A stretch of DNA of 42,997 bases from Rhabdothermincola sp037478855 (GTDB lineage: Bacteria; Actinomycetota; Acidimicrobiia; Acidimicrobiales; Acidimicrobilacustridaceae): NCBI GenBank assembly GCA_037478855.1, contig JBBFLY010000020.1:1-42997 (forward strand). The letters run 5' to 3'. The first letter of the stretch is position 1. Each line of letters begins with the position of its first letter. Positions 24,146-32,629 of this stretch are shown one piece after another. Under the pieces are notes generated by a model. It saw only the letters and a list, made by a program, of their open reading frames with translations. It was not told the DNA's origin and searched no databases. The translations under genes were made by a program, and so were the position numbers.

Positions 24146-26575
24146 ATGGTGACTGACCTCTCCTTCTTCGGCACCCCGAGCTGGCAGGCACCGGGGCTCA
24201 CCTCGGTCAACCGGCTCCCGATGCGGTCACCGCTCGTGCCGTTCCCGGACGCCAGCACCGCCCGTGCGGGTGACCGTGGCGCGTCACCGTGGTTTCGGAG
24301 CCTGAACGGCACGTGGCGGTTCAAGCTGTTCCCCTCACCCGAGGCGGTTCCGATCGAGGTGACCGACCCGTCGATCCACGATGGCATCGGCAGCGGTTGG
24401 TCACCCATCGAGGTGCCCGGCTGCTGGACCACCCAGGGATGGGACCGTCCCATCTACACGAACGTGCGCATGCCGTTCCGCGGCCTGCCACCGAAGGTGC
24501 CGGCCGAGAACCCCACCGGGGTCTACCGAACCGTGGTCACCGTGCCCCGCTCGTGGAAGGGGCGGCGCATCGTGTTGCAGATCGGTGGGGCCGAGAGCGT
24601 GGTGTACGTGTACGTGAACGGCGAGCCGGTGGGCATGGGCAAGGACAGCCGACTGCCCAGCGAGTTCGACATCACCTCCCACGTGCGGCTCGGTGCCAAC
24701 ACCGTGACCTGTGTGGTGGTGCGCTGGAGCGACGCCAGCTACCTGGAGGACCAGGATCACTGGTGGCACGCCGGGCTCGAGCGTGAGGTCTACCTCTACA
24801 GCACCGGCCACACCCGAATCGACGACGTGCGGGTGCGTGCCGGGCTGGGTGAGGCGGGTGAGGGGACGCTCGACGTGCGCACGACCGTCGGGTTCGGCGA
24901 TCGGGCTGAGCAGGTGGCGGGTTGGTGGGTCGAGGTGGCGCTCGAGACTCTCGACGGCGAGTGCCTCACGACCGGCTCGCTTGGCGGCGAGGTGCCCCAT
25001 GTGCTGACCCCGTACCTGTTTTGGGGCCACCACGTGCACGTGCGAGCCGGGGTCGAGGGGATCGAGGCCTGGTCAGCGGAACGCCCGGTGCTGTACCGGC
25101 TGCTGGTCTCGCTGATCGACCCGGCTGGCGTCACCCGTGAGGTGGTCACCCAGCGGGTGGGCTTCCGCACGGTCGAGGTGCGGGACCGCAAGCTCCTGGT
25201 CAACGGTCAGCCGGTGATGATCCACGGGGTCAACCGCCACGACCACCACCCCGAGCGTGGTCGGGCCGTGACGGTCGAGGACATGCGGGAAGACCTGCTC
25301 ACCATGAAGCGGCACAACGTCAATGCACTGCGGTGTGCGCACTACCCGAACGATCCTCGCCTGCTCGACCTGTGCGACGAGCTGGGCCTGTACGTGATCG
25401 ACGAGGCCAACGTCGAGTCGCACGCGTTCATCACCAGCCTCTGTGACGATGCCTGCTACCGCAGCGCGATCCTCGAGCGGGTGGCGCGGATGGTCGAGCG
25501 GGACAAGAACCATCCCTGTGTGATCGCCTGGTCCCTCGGCAACGAGAGCGGATACGGCGCGGTGCACGACGCGGCAGCGGCCTGGGTGCGCAGAGCCGAT
25601 CCGACCCGGCCGTTGCACTACGAGGGCGCGTTGCTCGTCGACCTGAACGCCGAGGCGCCGGTCACCGACATCGTCTGCCCGATGTACGCCCCGGTCGAGG
25701 AGATCGTGGCGTGGGCGAGGTCGAGGCGTGACCGGAGACGGCCGTTGATCCTGTGCGAGTACTCCCATGCCATGGGCAACTCCAACGGCGGTCTCGCGGG
25801 GTACTACGCGGCGTTCGAGCGCTACGAGGGTCTTCAGGGCGGGTTCATCTGGGAGTGGAAGGATCACGGCCTGCTACATCGCGATGCAGGGGGTGAGCCG
25901 TTCTTCGCGTACGGCGGTCAGTTCGGCGACGAACCGAACGACGCCAACTTCGTGGCCGACGGGTTGGTCGGCCCCGACGGCACGCCACACCCGGCGCTCA
26001 CCGAGCTCGCCTACCTCGCTGCGCCGGCCCGGGTCCGGGCGGGCAGAGCCGACCTGCGCGCCCGTCGGCTGATCGTCGAGAACCGTCAGTGGTTCCGTGA
26101 CCTGTCCTGGTTGCGGGCACGCTGGGAGGTCACGGTCGATGGTCGACGGGTCGCCGGGGGAGAGCTGCCTCTCCCGGAGGTCCCACCCCAGGGGAGCGCC
26201 ACGGTCGAGGTGCCGTTCGAGCCACCCGAGCTGGGCGCGGGTGAGGAGGCCCATCTGACGGTGCGGTTCGTCACCCGGCACGACGAGCCCTGGGCAGGGG
26301 AGGGACACGTCGTCGCCTGGGAACAGTTCGCCCTGCCGGTCCGGGGCGGCCGCCGTCGGAAGCCGTCGTTGGAGCCTGAAGCGGCGCGAGCCGACGCGGT
26401 GATCGATCCGCTGTCCGGAGCGCTCTGCTCGCTGGCGGTCGACGGGCGGGAGCTGCTCGACTCGCCGGTGGCGCTCACCATGTGGCGGGCGCCGACCGAC
26501 AACGACGGGCTGAAGCTCCTCCGTGATCGCGACGACGGATGGACCGACGAATCGACCAAGCCGCTCGCTCGGTAG
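24146..26575 (+). CDS. lacZ: Beta-galactosidase (GH2), N-terminal 809 residues, cut by in-frame TAG
   Basis: This frame encodes most of a LacZ-type beta-galactosidase: the sugar-binding domain (about 35-215), the immunoglobulin-like domain and the TIM barrel. The acid/base is Glu467 in SLGNESGYG and the nucleophile is Glu538 in LCEYSHAMGNSNG, almost the E. coli numbering. TAG at 26573-26575 ends it after TKPLAR, inside the C-terminal Bgal_small_N domain. The same frame continues with homologous sequence to 27232, for 1028 residues in total if read through. TAG differs from the Trp codon TGG by one base, and a Trp would be natural there. The start is ATG at 24146, 5 nt after lysA. Truncated LacZ would probably be inactive, because the last domain completes the active site in characterised enzymes. 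Confidence 0.85.
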   Translation: MVTDLSFFGTPSWQAPGLTSVNRLPMRSPLVPFPDASTARAGDRGASPWFRSLNGTWRFKLFPSPEAVPIEVTDPSIHDGIGSGWSPIEVPGCWTTQGWDRPIYTNVRMPFRGLPPKVPAENPTGVYRTVVTVPRSWKGRRIVLQIGGAESVVYVYVNGEPVGMGKDSRLPSEFDITSHVRLGANTVTCVVVRWSDASYLEDQDHWWHAGLEREVYLYSTGHTRIDDVRVRAGLGEAGEGTLDVRTTVGFGDRAEQVAGWWVEVALETLDGECLTTGSLGGEVPHVLTPYLFWGHHVHVRAGVEGIEAWSAERPVLYRLLVSLIDPAGVTREVVTQRVGFRTVEVRDRKLLVNGQPVMIHGVNRHDHHPERGRAVTVEDMREDLLTMKRHNVNALRCAHYPNDPRLLDLCDELGLYVIDEANVESHAFITSLCDDACYRSAILERVARMVERDKNHPCVIAWSLGNESGYGAVHDAAAAWVRRADPTRPLHYEGALLVDLNAEAPVTDIVCPMYAPVEEIVAWARSRRDRRRPLILCEYSHAMGNSNGGLAGYYAAFERYEGLQGGFIWEWKDHGLLHRDAGGEPFFAYGGQFGDEPNDANFVADGLVGPDGTPHPALTELAYLAAPARVRAGRADLRARRLIVENRQWFRDLSWLRARWEVTVDGRRVAGGELPLPEVPPQGSATVEVPFEPPELGAGEEAHLTVRFVTRHDEPWAGEGHVVAWEQFALPVRGGRRRKPSLEPEAARADAVIDPLSGALCSLAVDGRELLDSPVALTMWRAPTDNDGLKLLRDRDDGWTDESTKPLAR

Positions 26576-27232
26576 CTCGACTGGGGGCTGGACGCGGGGC
26601 AGGTGGTCGGTGCCGCGACGCAGCGCACGGTGCTGCGCGATGACGGGGTGATCGTGCTCGATGGTCGGGTGGAGGTGCCCGAGCCGTTCGACGACCTCCC
26701 CCGGATCGGGGTCACCTTCAGCGTCGCCCCCGGGTTCGAGCGGCTGGAGTGGTTCGGCCTCGGCCCGCACGAGACCTACCCCGACCGGCGGGCCGGCGCA
26801 GTGGTGTCGCGCTGGGAGTCGACGGTGACCGGGCAGCTGGTGCCGTACCTGGTCCCCCAGGAGCACGGTCTGCACCTCGACACCCGTTGGATGGCGCTCG
26901 AGCGGCTCCGCACTCCCGAGGACGACCCCACCCCGCCGCTCGGGTTGCTCGTGGTGGCGACCGGTGAGCCGTTCGCGTTCTCCGCCGGGCATCACCGCGC
27001 CGAAGACCTCTGGCGGGCACGACATCTCGTGGAGCTGCAGGCCCGGGCCGAGACCGTCATCCACCTCGACGTCGCCCACCGGGGGCTCGGCACCCTCAGC
27101 TGTGGCCCGGACACCGCAGCGCGCTACCGCATCGGCCCGGGGACCTACCAGTGGCGCTGGCTGCTCGCGGTCTACCACCCGCACGACGTCGACCCCGGAG
27201 CCCTCGCCCGTGCCCTCGCCGCCAGGCGGTAG
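26576..27232 (+). pseudogene. lacZ: C-terminal part of lacZ (Bgal_small_N domain) beyond the TAG
   Basis: This part begins LDWGLDAGQVVGAATQRTV directly after the TAG and in the same frame. It has the family motifs RIGVTFSVAPGFERLEWFGLGPHETYPDRR and VPQEHGLHLDTR, and ends GTYQWRWLLAVY. Codon choice matches the upstream part and no other disruption is present. It has no good start of its own; the first usable one would be near 26603. Possible explanations are a recent amber mutation, a sequencing error, or stop-codon readthrough, which I cannot tell apart. Confidence 0.75.
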
Positions 27233-27245
27233 CCCCGGCCGGCAG

Positions 27246-27251
27246 TAGCCT
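27246..27251 (+). promoter_or_regulatory. -10-like hexamer of hom
   Basis: TAGCCT ends 7 nt before the hom ATG, and only 26 nt separate lacZ and hom. hom can therefore be transcribed on its own, independently of argS-lysA-lacZ. Confidence 0.5.
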
Positions 27252-27258
27252 CGGTTCG

Positions 27259-28560
27259 ATGGACGGCTCACTCGTGCGCGTCGGCCTGCTGGGTTGTGGC
27301 ACGGTCGGCACTGCCCTCATCGGTCTGCTCCAGCGGCAGGCCCCGAGCATCCACGCCCGCACCGGGCTGCTCTTGGCGATCCAGCGGGTGGCGGTGCGCA
27401 ACGCGTCGAAGGATCGCGGGGTCGACCTGCCCCCCGACGTGTTCACCAACGACCCCCAGCAGGTGGTCGCCGCGGACGACGTCGATGTCGTCGTCGAGGT
27501 CATGGGCGGCATCGAACCCGCGCGGACGCTGCTGCTCGACGCCGTGAAGGCCGGCAAGCCGGTCGTGACGGCCAACAAGGAGTTGCTCGCCAACGTGGGC
27601 GCGGAGATCTTCGCTGCCGCCGAGGTCGCCGGCGTCGACGTGCTGTTCGAGGCCGCGGTGGCGGGGGGCATCCCCCTCGTCCGACCGCTGCGCGAGTCGC
27701 TGCTCGGCGAACCGGTCGAGCGGGTTCTCGGGATCGTCAACGGCACCACCAACTACATCCTCACCCGCATGACGGAAGCGGGTACCTCCTACGCCGAGGC
27801 CCTAGCGGAAGCCCAGCGCCTGGGTTACGCGGAGGCTGATCCCACCGCCGACGTGGAGGGCTTCGACGCGGGAGCGAAGATCTCCATCCTGGCGAGCATC
27901 GCGTTCGGCGTGAAGGTCGTGGCGGGCGACGTCTATCACGAGGGCATCTCCGCGTTGACGGCGGACGACATCTCCTACGCGACCCGCAAGGGGTACGTCG
28001 TGAAGCTGCTCGCGATCGCTGAGCGGTTCGACGCTGAGGACCGACGGGTCGGCGTGCGGGTGCATCCGGTGCTGCTCCCCGCGACCCACCCGCTGGCCTC
28101 GGTCCGGGAGAGCTTCAACGCGGTCTTCGTCCAAGGGTCGGCGGTCGGCGACCTGATGTTCTACGGCCGGGGGGCGGGTGGTGACCCGACGGCGAGTGCG
28201 GTCCTTGGTGATCTGATCGACGCGTCGATGAACCTCCGCAAGGGAACGCACGCGGGCATCGGAGCGCTCGCGCCGGCGCGCATCCGGCCGATCGACGATC
28301 TCGAGTGCGCCTACTACCTCGGGCTCGACGTGGTGGACCAGCCCGGCGTGCTCGCCGCGGTCGCCGGCGTGTTCGGGAGGCACGGCGTGTCGATCGCGTC
28401 GATGGAGCAGGAGGGGCGCGGGGACGAGGCACGCATCGTGTTCATCACGCACACCGCGCGGGAGCGCGATGTGCAGTCGACGGTGACCGAGCTGAGTGAT
28501 CTCGACGTGGTGCGCCGGGTCGGCAGCCTGATCAGGCTCGTCGACGAGGAGGTGTCATGA
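27259..28560 (+). CDS. hom: Homoserine dehydrogenase with C-terminal ACT domain
   Basis: This 433-residue enzyme reduces aspartate semialdehyde to homoserine, the branch point to threonine and methionine. The NAD(P)-binding GLLGCGTVGTAL opens the protein and VTANKELLA follows. The catalytic domain has GIVNGTTNYILTRM and the signature AEADPTADVEGFDAGAK with conserved Asp and Lys residues. The C-terminal ACT domain (about 355-430, YYLGLDVVDQPGVLAAVAGVFGRHGVSIASMEQ) makes feedback inhibition by threonine likely. thrC begins 13 nt downstream. Confidence 0.95.
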   Translation: MDGSLVRVGLLGCGTVGTALIGLLQRQAPSIHARTGLLLAIQRVAVRNASKDRGVDLPPDVFTNDPQQVVAADDVDVVVEVMGGIEPARTLLLDAVKAGKPVVTANKELLANVGAEIFAAAEVAGVDVLFEAAVAGGIPLVRPLRESLLGEPVERVLGIVNGTTNYILTRMTEAGTSYAEALAEAQRLGYAEADPTADVEGFDAGAKISILASIAFGVKVVAGDVYHEGISALTADDISYATRKGYVVKLLAIAERFDAEDRRVGVRVHPVLLPATHPLASVRESFNAVFVQGSAVGDLMFYGRGAGGDPTASAVLGDLIDASMNLRKGTHAGIGALAPARIRPIDDLECAYYLGLDVVDQPGVLAAVAGVFGRHGVSIASMEQEGRGDEARIVFITHTARERDVQSTVTELSDLDVVRRVGSLIRLVDEEVS

Positions 28561-28573
28561 GGGGCGGATCGGC

Positions 28574-29971
28574 GTGAAGTACGTGAGCACCCGGGGCGCG
28601 GCACCCGTGCTGGAGTTCGCTGACGTGCTGCTCGCCGGGTTGGCACGCGACGGCGGGCTTTACGTTCCCGAGAGCTGGCCGTCGCTGGAGCCGGGCGCGC
28701 TCGAGCGCTTCGCCGCCGCCTCCTACCCGGAGATCGCCACGGAGGTCATGTGGCCCTACGTGGAGGGCAGCCTCGACCGCGACACGTTCGAGGCGCTCGT
28801 GCGCGACAGCTACTCGACCTTCGACACCCCCGAGGTCACCCCCTTGCGCGACCTGGGCGAGGGCGTGTGGCTCCTCGAGCTGTTCCATGGCCCGACGCTC
28901 GCCTTCAAGGACGTTGCCCTCCAGCTCGTGGGTCGGCTCTTCGACCATGAGCTCCGGCGCCGTGGGGAGCGGGTGACCATCGTCGGCGCCACGTCCGGTG
29001 ACACCGGTTCCGCGGCGATCGAGGCCTGCCGTGACCGGGAAGCGATCGAGATCTTCATCTTCCATCCGGCCGGCCGGGTGAGTGAGGTGCAACGCCGGCA
29101 GATGACCACCGTGCTGTCACCGAACGTGCACAACATCGCCATCGAGGGCACCTTCGACGACTGCCAGGACCTGGTGAAGGCGCTCTTCGCGGACGAGGAG
29201 CTGCGCGATCGGCATCACCTCGCGGCGGTGAACTCGATCAACTGGGCCCGGGTCATGGCGCAGATCGTGTACTACGTCGTCGCGGTGGCCCGGCTCACGG
29301 GCGGGGCAGGACCGGTCGCGTTCGCAGTGCCGACCGGGAACTTCGGCAACGTCTTCGCCGGATACGCCGCACAGCGGATGGGGGTGCCGATCTCGCAGTT
29401 CGTCGTGGCGAGCAACCGCAACGACATCCTGACCCGGTTCCTGTCGACCGGGACGATGACCATCCACGACGTCCACCCAACCCTGAGCCCGAGCATGGAC
29501 ATCCAGGTCTCGAGCAACCTCGAGCGCCTGCTGTTCGAGCTGTTCGGTCGCGACGGCGCGCAGGTGGCCGAGCTGATGCTGCGCTTCCGGTCCGAGGGGA
29601 CCGTGACCATCGATCCCGACTTGCTCGCGGTGCTCCGCGAGCACTGGTCCGGTGCCCGAGTGGACGACGACACCACGCTGCGCGTCATCGCCGACCTCTA
29701 CGACCAGCGCGGCGTCCTGATCGACCCCCACACCGCCGTCGGGCTTGGTGCCGCGCGACTGCGCCGACGCGATCCCTCGCAGCCGATGGTGGTGCACGCC
29801 ACCGCCCACCCGGCCAAGTTCCCCGATGCCGTGCAGGCGGCCACCGGGATTCGGCCTGCGCTGCCCGACCGACTGACCGATCTGTTCGAGCGACCCGAGC
29901 GTTACGAGACGCTGCCCGCCGATGTGGCGGTGGTGCGCGCCCACCTCGAACAGGTGCTCGGCGGTCGGTGA
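28574..29971 (+). CDS. thrC: Threonine synthase, long form
   Basis: This 465-residue PLP enzyme converts O-phosphohomoserine to threonine. Lys112 in HGPTLAFKDVALQ should bind PLP. GATSGDTGSAAIEA binds the cofactor phosphate and PTGNFGNVFAGY is conserved. Length and the N-terminal KYVSTRG...DGGLYVPESWP match the long enterobacterial/yeast-type enzyme, not the roughly 360-residue form of mycobacteria. The start is the GTG at 28574 after GAGGGGCGG. A terminator-like hairpin follows (29988-30003). Confidence 0.95.
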   Translation: MKYVSTRGAAPVLEFADVLLAGLARDGGLYVPESWPSLEPGALERFAAASYPEIATEVMWPYVEGSLDRDTFEALVRDSYSTFDTPEVTPLRDLGEGVWLLELFHGPTLAFKDVALQLVGRLFDHELRRRGERVTIVGATSGDTGSAAIEACRDREAIEIFIFHPAGRVSEVQRRQMTTVLSPNVHNIAIEGTFDDCQDLVKALFADEELRDRHHLAAVNSINWARVMAQIVYYVVAVARLTGGAGPVAFAVPTGNFGNVFAGYAAQRMGVPISQFVVASNRNDILTRFLSTGTMTIHDVHPTLSPSMDIQVSSNLERLLFELFGRDGAQVAELMLRFRSEGTVTIDPDLLAVLREHWSGARVDDDTTLRVIADLYDQRGVLIDPHTAVGLGAARLRRRDPSQPMVVHATAHPAKFPDAVQAATGIRPALPDRLTDLFERPERYETLPADVAVVRAHLEQVLGGR

Positions 29972-29987
29972 GGCGGGCTGCTCCCCG

Positions 29988-30003
29988 AACCGCGGAGCCG
30001 GTT
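29988..30003 (+). terminator. Intrinsic-type terminator after thrC
   Basis: AACCG (29988-29992) pairs with CGGTT (29999-30003) around a six-base loop, with a further G-T pair outside, and TT then CC follow. It is 16 nt past the thrC stop. A -10-like CATGAT starts 8 nt later, so the next gene may be transcribed separately. Confidence 0.45.
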
Positions 30004-30010
30004 TTCCTGG

Positions 30011-30016
30011 CATGAT
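30011..30016 (+). promoter_or_regulatory. -10-like hexamer of the apgM-like gene
   Basis: CATGAT ends 6 nt before the ATG at 30023. The second and sixth bases fit the window's start-proximal hexamer, but the first base deviates. Confidence 0.3.
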
Positions 30017-30022
30017 CAGGTG

Positions 30023-31189
30023 ATGAAGTACGTGGTGTGCGTGCCCGACGGCTGCGCTGACGAGCCGGTCGACGCGCTGGACGGTCGTACCCCCCTCGAG
30101 GTCGCGGAGATGCCCACGCTGCGCGAGCTGGCAGCCCGGGGCGAGGTCGGTCGCGCGGAGGTGATCCCTCCGGGGCTACCGCCGGGCAGCGACGTGGGCA
30201 ACATGTCGATCTTCGGCTACGACCCCGCCCGCTATCACACCGGTCGTGCGCCCATCGAGGCCGCAGCGTTGGATCTCAAGCTGGGTCCTGACCGGGTCGC
30301 CTACCGCTGCAACCTGGTGACCATCGGTGAGGACGGCACGATGGTCGACTTCGCCGGCGGCCATCCCTCCTCCGAAGAGGCCCGCAAGGTCATCGAGGCT
30401 CTCGACAACGAGCTCGGCGGGGACGGGGTGGAGTTCCACGCCGGTGTGGAGTACCGCCACATCATGGTGGCACCGGCGGCGTGGGCCGAGGCCACGTGCG
30501 TGCCACCTCACGACCTCACCGACAGACCCGTGGTCTGGCCGACTGGCGCGGCCGCTCCCCGCTTGCGGGCGATCATGGACGCGTCGCGCGCCGTCGTCGG
30601 TCGCTTCGGGCTGAAGGCCAACCAGGTGTGGCTGTGGGGGCAGGGGTTCCAGCCGCAGATGCCCTCGTTCGCCGATCGCTTCGGACTCGACGCTGCGCTG
30701 TGCAGCGCGGTCGACCTGGTGCGGGGTCTCGGGGTGCTCACGGGAATCGAGGTCCTCGATGTCGAGGGGATGACCGCTGGATTCGACACCGACTACGCGG
30801 CTCAGCGGGAGTGCGCGCTGGACGCGCTCGCCGACGGTGCGGATCTGTTCATCATCCACATCGAAGCCACCGACGAGGCCGGTCACGCCGGCGACGTCGG
30901 TGAGAAGGTGCGCTCGCTCGAGCGCTGGGACTCGCTGGTGCTCACCGGGCTGGTCGCAGGTCTGGATCGGCTCGGCGCGTGGCGGCTGCTGCTGCTCCCG
31001 GACCACGCCACCCCGCTGAGGCTCAAGACCCACACCGCTGATCCGGTTCCCTACCTCCTGGTGGACTCCACGGCCCCCGGTCCCGGTGGCGTCTACAGCG
31101 AGCGGGCGGTCGCCGGACTGCCCGCCGTGGCCGGCCACGAGCTGATGCCCCGCCTCGTCGGCCGCGCCGGGGCGCGAACGCCCGGCTGA
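30023..31189 (+). CDS. ApgM-like protein, probable homoserine kinase (TIGR02535 type)
   Basis: This 388-residue protein belongs to the alkaline-phosphatase superfamily near cofactor-independent phosphoglycerate mutase. The metal and phosphate residues are in VVCVPDGCADEP (Asp9), GSDVGNMSIFGYDP (Ser62), HIEATDEAGHAGD and LPDHATP. A subgroup of this family is proposed to be homoserine kinase in organisms without the GHMP-type ThrB. Here it follows hom and thrC in the place where actinobacteria carry thrB, and no thrB is in the window. I infer phosphorylation of homoserine to feed thrC; phosphoglycerate mutase activity is the alternative. ATG at 30023 is used, with GTG at 30020 just before. Confidence 0.85.
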   Translation: MKYVVCVPDGCADEPVDALDGRTPLEVAEMPTLRELAARGEVGRAEVIPPGLPPGSDVGNMSIFGYDPARYHTGRAPIEAAALDLKLGPDRVAYRCNLVTIGEDGTMVDFAGGHPSSEEARKVIEALDNELGGDGVEFHAGVEYRHIMVAPAAWAEATCVPPHDLTDRPVVWPTGAAAPRLRAIMDASRAVVGRFGLKANQVWLWGQGFQPQMPSFADRFGLDAALCSAVDLVRGLGVLTGIEVLDVEGMTAGFDTDYAAQRECALDALADGADLFIIHIEATDEAGHAGDVGEKVRSLERWDSLVLTGLVAGLDRLGAWRLLLLPDHATPLRLKTHTADPVPYLLVDSTAPGPGGVYSERAVAGLPAVAGHELMPRLVGRAGARTPG

Positions 31190-31206
31190 CATCCGTCGTG
31201 CGCGGC

Positions 31207-31297
31207 CTGCCCCGGCCGCGGTCTGCGCAGGGGCAGCACCGCCGCACTTCCGTCAGATTCGCGCCACATCGCGCAGCAGCCCCGACGCGAACGGGGC
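31207..31297. terminator. Two hairpins between convergent genes
   Basis: CTGCCCC (31207-31213) pairs with GGGGCAG (31230-31236), and GCCCCG (31279-31284) pairs with CGGGGC (31292-31297). Both lie in the 154-bp gap between the convergent apgM-like and DUF4397 genes and could end transcription from each side. The first has a large loop, and neither has a U-run. Confidence 0.35.
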
Positions 31298-31343
31298 CGC
31301 CGACCCGGAGGTCGACGGCCCAGGCCGCGGTCGGAGTGGATCG

Positions 31344-32150
31344 TCAGCCGGTGACCCGAGGCTGGGCGCTGTGCGCCCCCGCTCCTGCGGTGGGAGCCGG
31401 TCCGGCGCCCTGCGCGGTCGTGCTGGGAGCGGTGCCGGAGCTGGTGCCGACCACCACCGAGTTGACGATCACCTGGAAGGGGTTGGACTCGCTGTCGTCG
31501 GGGAAGGCGCCGACGGCGAAGACCTGGAGCAGCTGTCCCTCGGTGATCTGCACGTCATCGAGGTTGGCGACCGTCACCGAGCCGTCGGCGGAGGTAACGG
31601 TGAAGTCGTAGGAGCCGGCGGGGAGATCGGCGCTCTGGACCTGTCGCTGTGCCAGATCGTCGATGCCGGGTCCGCCGTTCACCAGGATGTCGACCGTGGG
31701 GGCGTTGGCTGCGTGGTAGACCGCGACGTGACCGGAGCCGGTAGCGGTTTCGGTGACGGTGTTCGGGTAGACCGCGAGGTTCGGGCTGCCCCCGGTGAGG
31801 TTCGCGACCACCGAGACGTTCGCTCCTGCAGGTACCTCCGCCCCGTTCAGCGCGATGAGTTCGGCTCCGTCGCAGGTGCCACTGGACGCGGCGTGCACCG
31901 TCAGGTCGTAGGTGCCGGCATCGACGTCGACGGGTGCAACGCCGCCGAAGGGCACGTCGGAGAGGAGCTCGATGCTCCCGTTCGCACAGACGTCGACCGA
32001 ACCGACGCTCGGGATGCCGTGCACGACGTAGACGGTGGCCTGGGTTTGCGTCCCGGAGGGCGAGGCAGGGAGGGTGACAACGGTCGCCGCCAGCCCGATG
32101 GCGAGGGCGGCTCCTGCCGCCAGGCTCGCGCTGCGAATCGGCTTGGACAT
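31344..32150 (-). CDS. Secreted DUF4397 domain protein
   Basis: This 268-residue exported protein begins with an N-terminal signal (residues 1 to about 30, SLAAGAALAIGLAATVV). Two DUF4397-type beta repeats follow: TVYVVHGIPSVGSVDVCANG...LTVHAASSG, then HVAVYHAANAPTVDILVNGG...YDFTVTSADG. Cysteines in VCANG and GTCDG may form a disulfide. The C-terminal 40 residues are rich in Ser, Thr, Ala, Gly and Pro without a sorting signal. Function is unknown; such repeats are common in cell-surface proteins. The ATG at 32150 follows AGGAAG at 5-6 nt. It interrupts the amino-acid/translation gene block on the opposite strand. Confidence 0.82.
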   Translation of the reverse strand: MSKPIRSASLAAGAALAIGLAATVVTLPASPSGTQTQATVYVVHGIPSVGSVDVCANGSIELLSDVPFGGVAPVDVDAGTYDLTVHAASSGTCDGAELIALNGAEVPAGANVSVVANLTGGSPNLAVYPNTVTETATGSGHVAVYHAANAPTVDILVNGGPGIDDLAQRQVQSADLPAGSYDFTVTSADGSVTVANLDDVQITEGQLLQVFAVGAFPDDSESNPFQVIVNSVVVGTSSGTAPSTTAQGAGPAPTAGAGAHSAQPRVTG

Positions 32151-32331
32151 GGGGACTTCCTGATGAATGGGGAACGGGTGTCCACTGCTTGATACGGAGG
32201 TGACCCCCGATGTGGATGACTCGGCGGCTGGTTGACGGGTGGAGGGGGCGGCGGCGCGTCCATCCGCCCGGTCCGCTCCGGGCGGGAGTCGGCGCCGTCG
32301 TCTGCAGCGGCGGGCGACGCATGCGTGGATG

Positions 32332-32361
32332 TTGCCTCGGGTCTTGGGGGGCCGGTAGCAT
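32332..32361 (+). promoter_or_regulatory. Probable rho promoter
   Basis: TTGCCT (32332-32337) and TAGCAT (32356-32361) are separated by 18 bp and resemble the housekeeping -35 and -10 elements. They are the best promoter match in the 479-bp gap between the DUF4397 gene and rho. Transcription would start near 32368. Confidence 0.5.
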
Positions 32362-32367
32362 GAAGGT

Positions 32368-32629
32368 GTCGTCGCAAAGGGGGCTGCGTCGCTCGGACGA
32401 GCGAGAGTCGAGCAAGCAGCTGCGACAGCACCGCATCACACCGCGTGCCTGTGAACCACGGCGAGGTCTTCCAGCTCTTCTGAGCACCCGCACCGGACCG
32501 GGGAGCGGTTCCAGCCGGTGGGATCCCGACGTTGCCCCTTGATCTTCGTACCCACGGTGGGTGGCGCCTGAGCACCCGAGGCGGACCTCCCGAGGAGACT
32601 TCACCGATCAGAGACCGAAAGAGGTGCCC
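32368..32629 (+). promoter_or_regulatory. Long 5' leader of rho
   Basis: If the promoter at 32332-32361 is used, rho has a leader of about 260 nt. It contains small hairpins, for example CGCTC-GGAC-GAGCG, and ends with AAAGAGG before the ATG. Rho genes often control their own expression in such leaders, so an attenuation site is possible. A short open frame (from 32360 to 32542) is present but does not look like protein. The rest of the gap (32151-32331) holds the DUF4397 upstream region and nothing else I recognise. Confidence 0.4.

Noticed and set aside
27233..27258. Homoserine or threonine riboswitch before hom
   Set aside because: Only 26 nt separate lacZ and hom and a -10 hexamer fills part of it, so there is no space for a structured leader.
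29117..30013. Long minus-strand frame opposite thrC, and similar ones opposite argS, lacZ and apgM
   Set aside because: High G+C keeps antisense frames open. Their sequences are low-complexity (His, Arg, Gly, Val) and the plus-strand genes are certain.
32210..32542. 110-codon frame upstream of rho
   Set aside because: It is rich in Arg, Gly and Ser, matches no family, and lies over the rho promoter and leader. It reads like a chance open frame.
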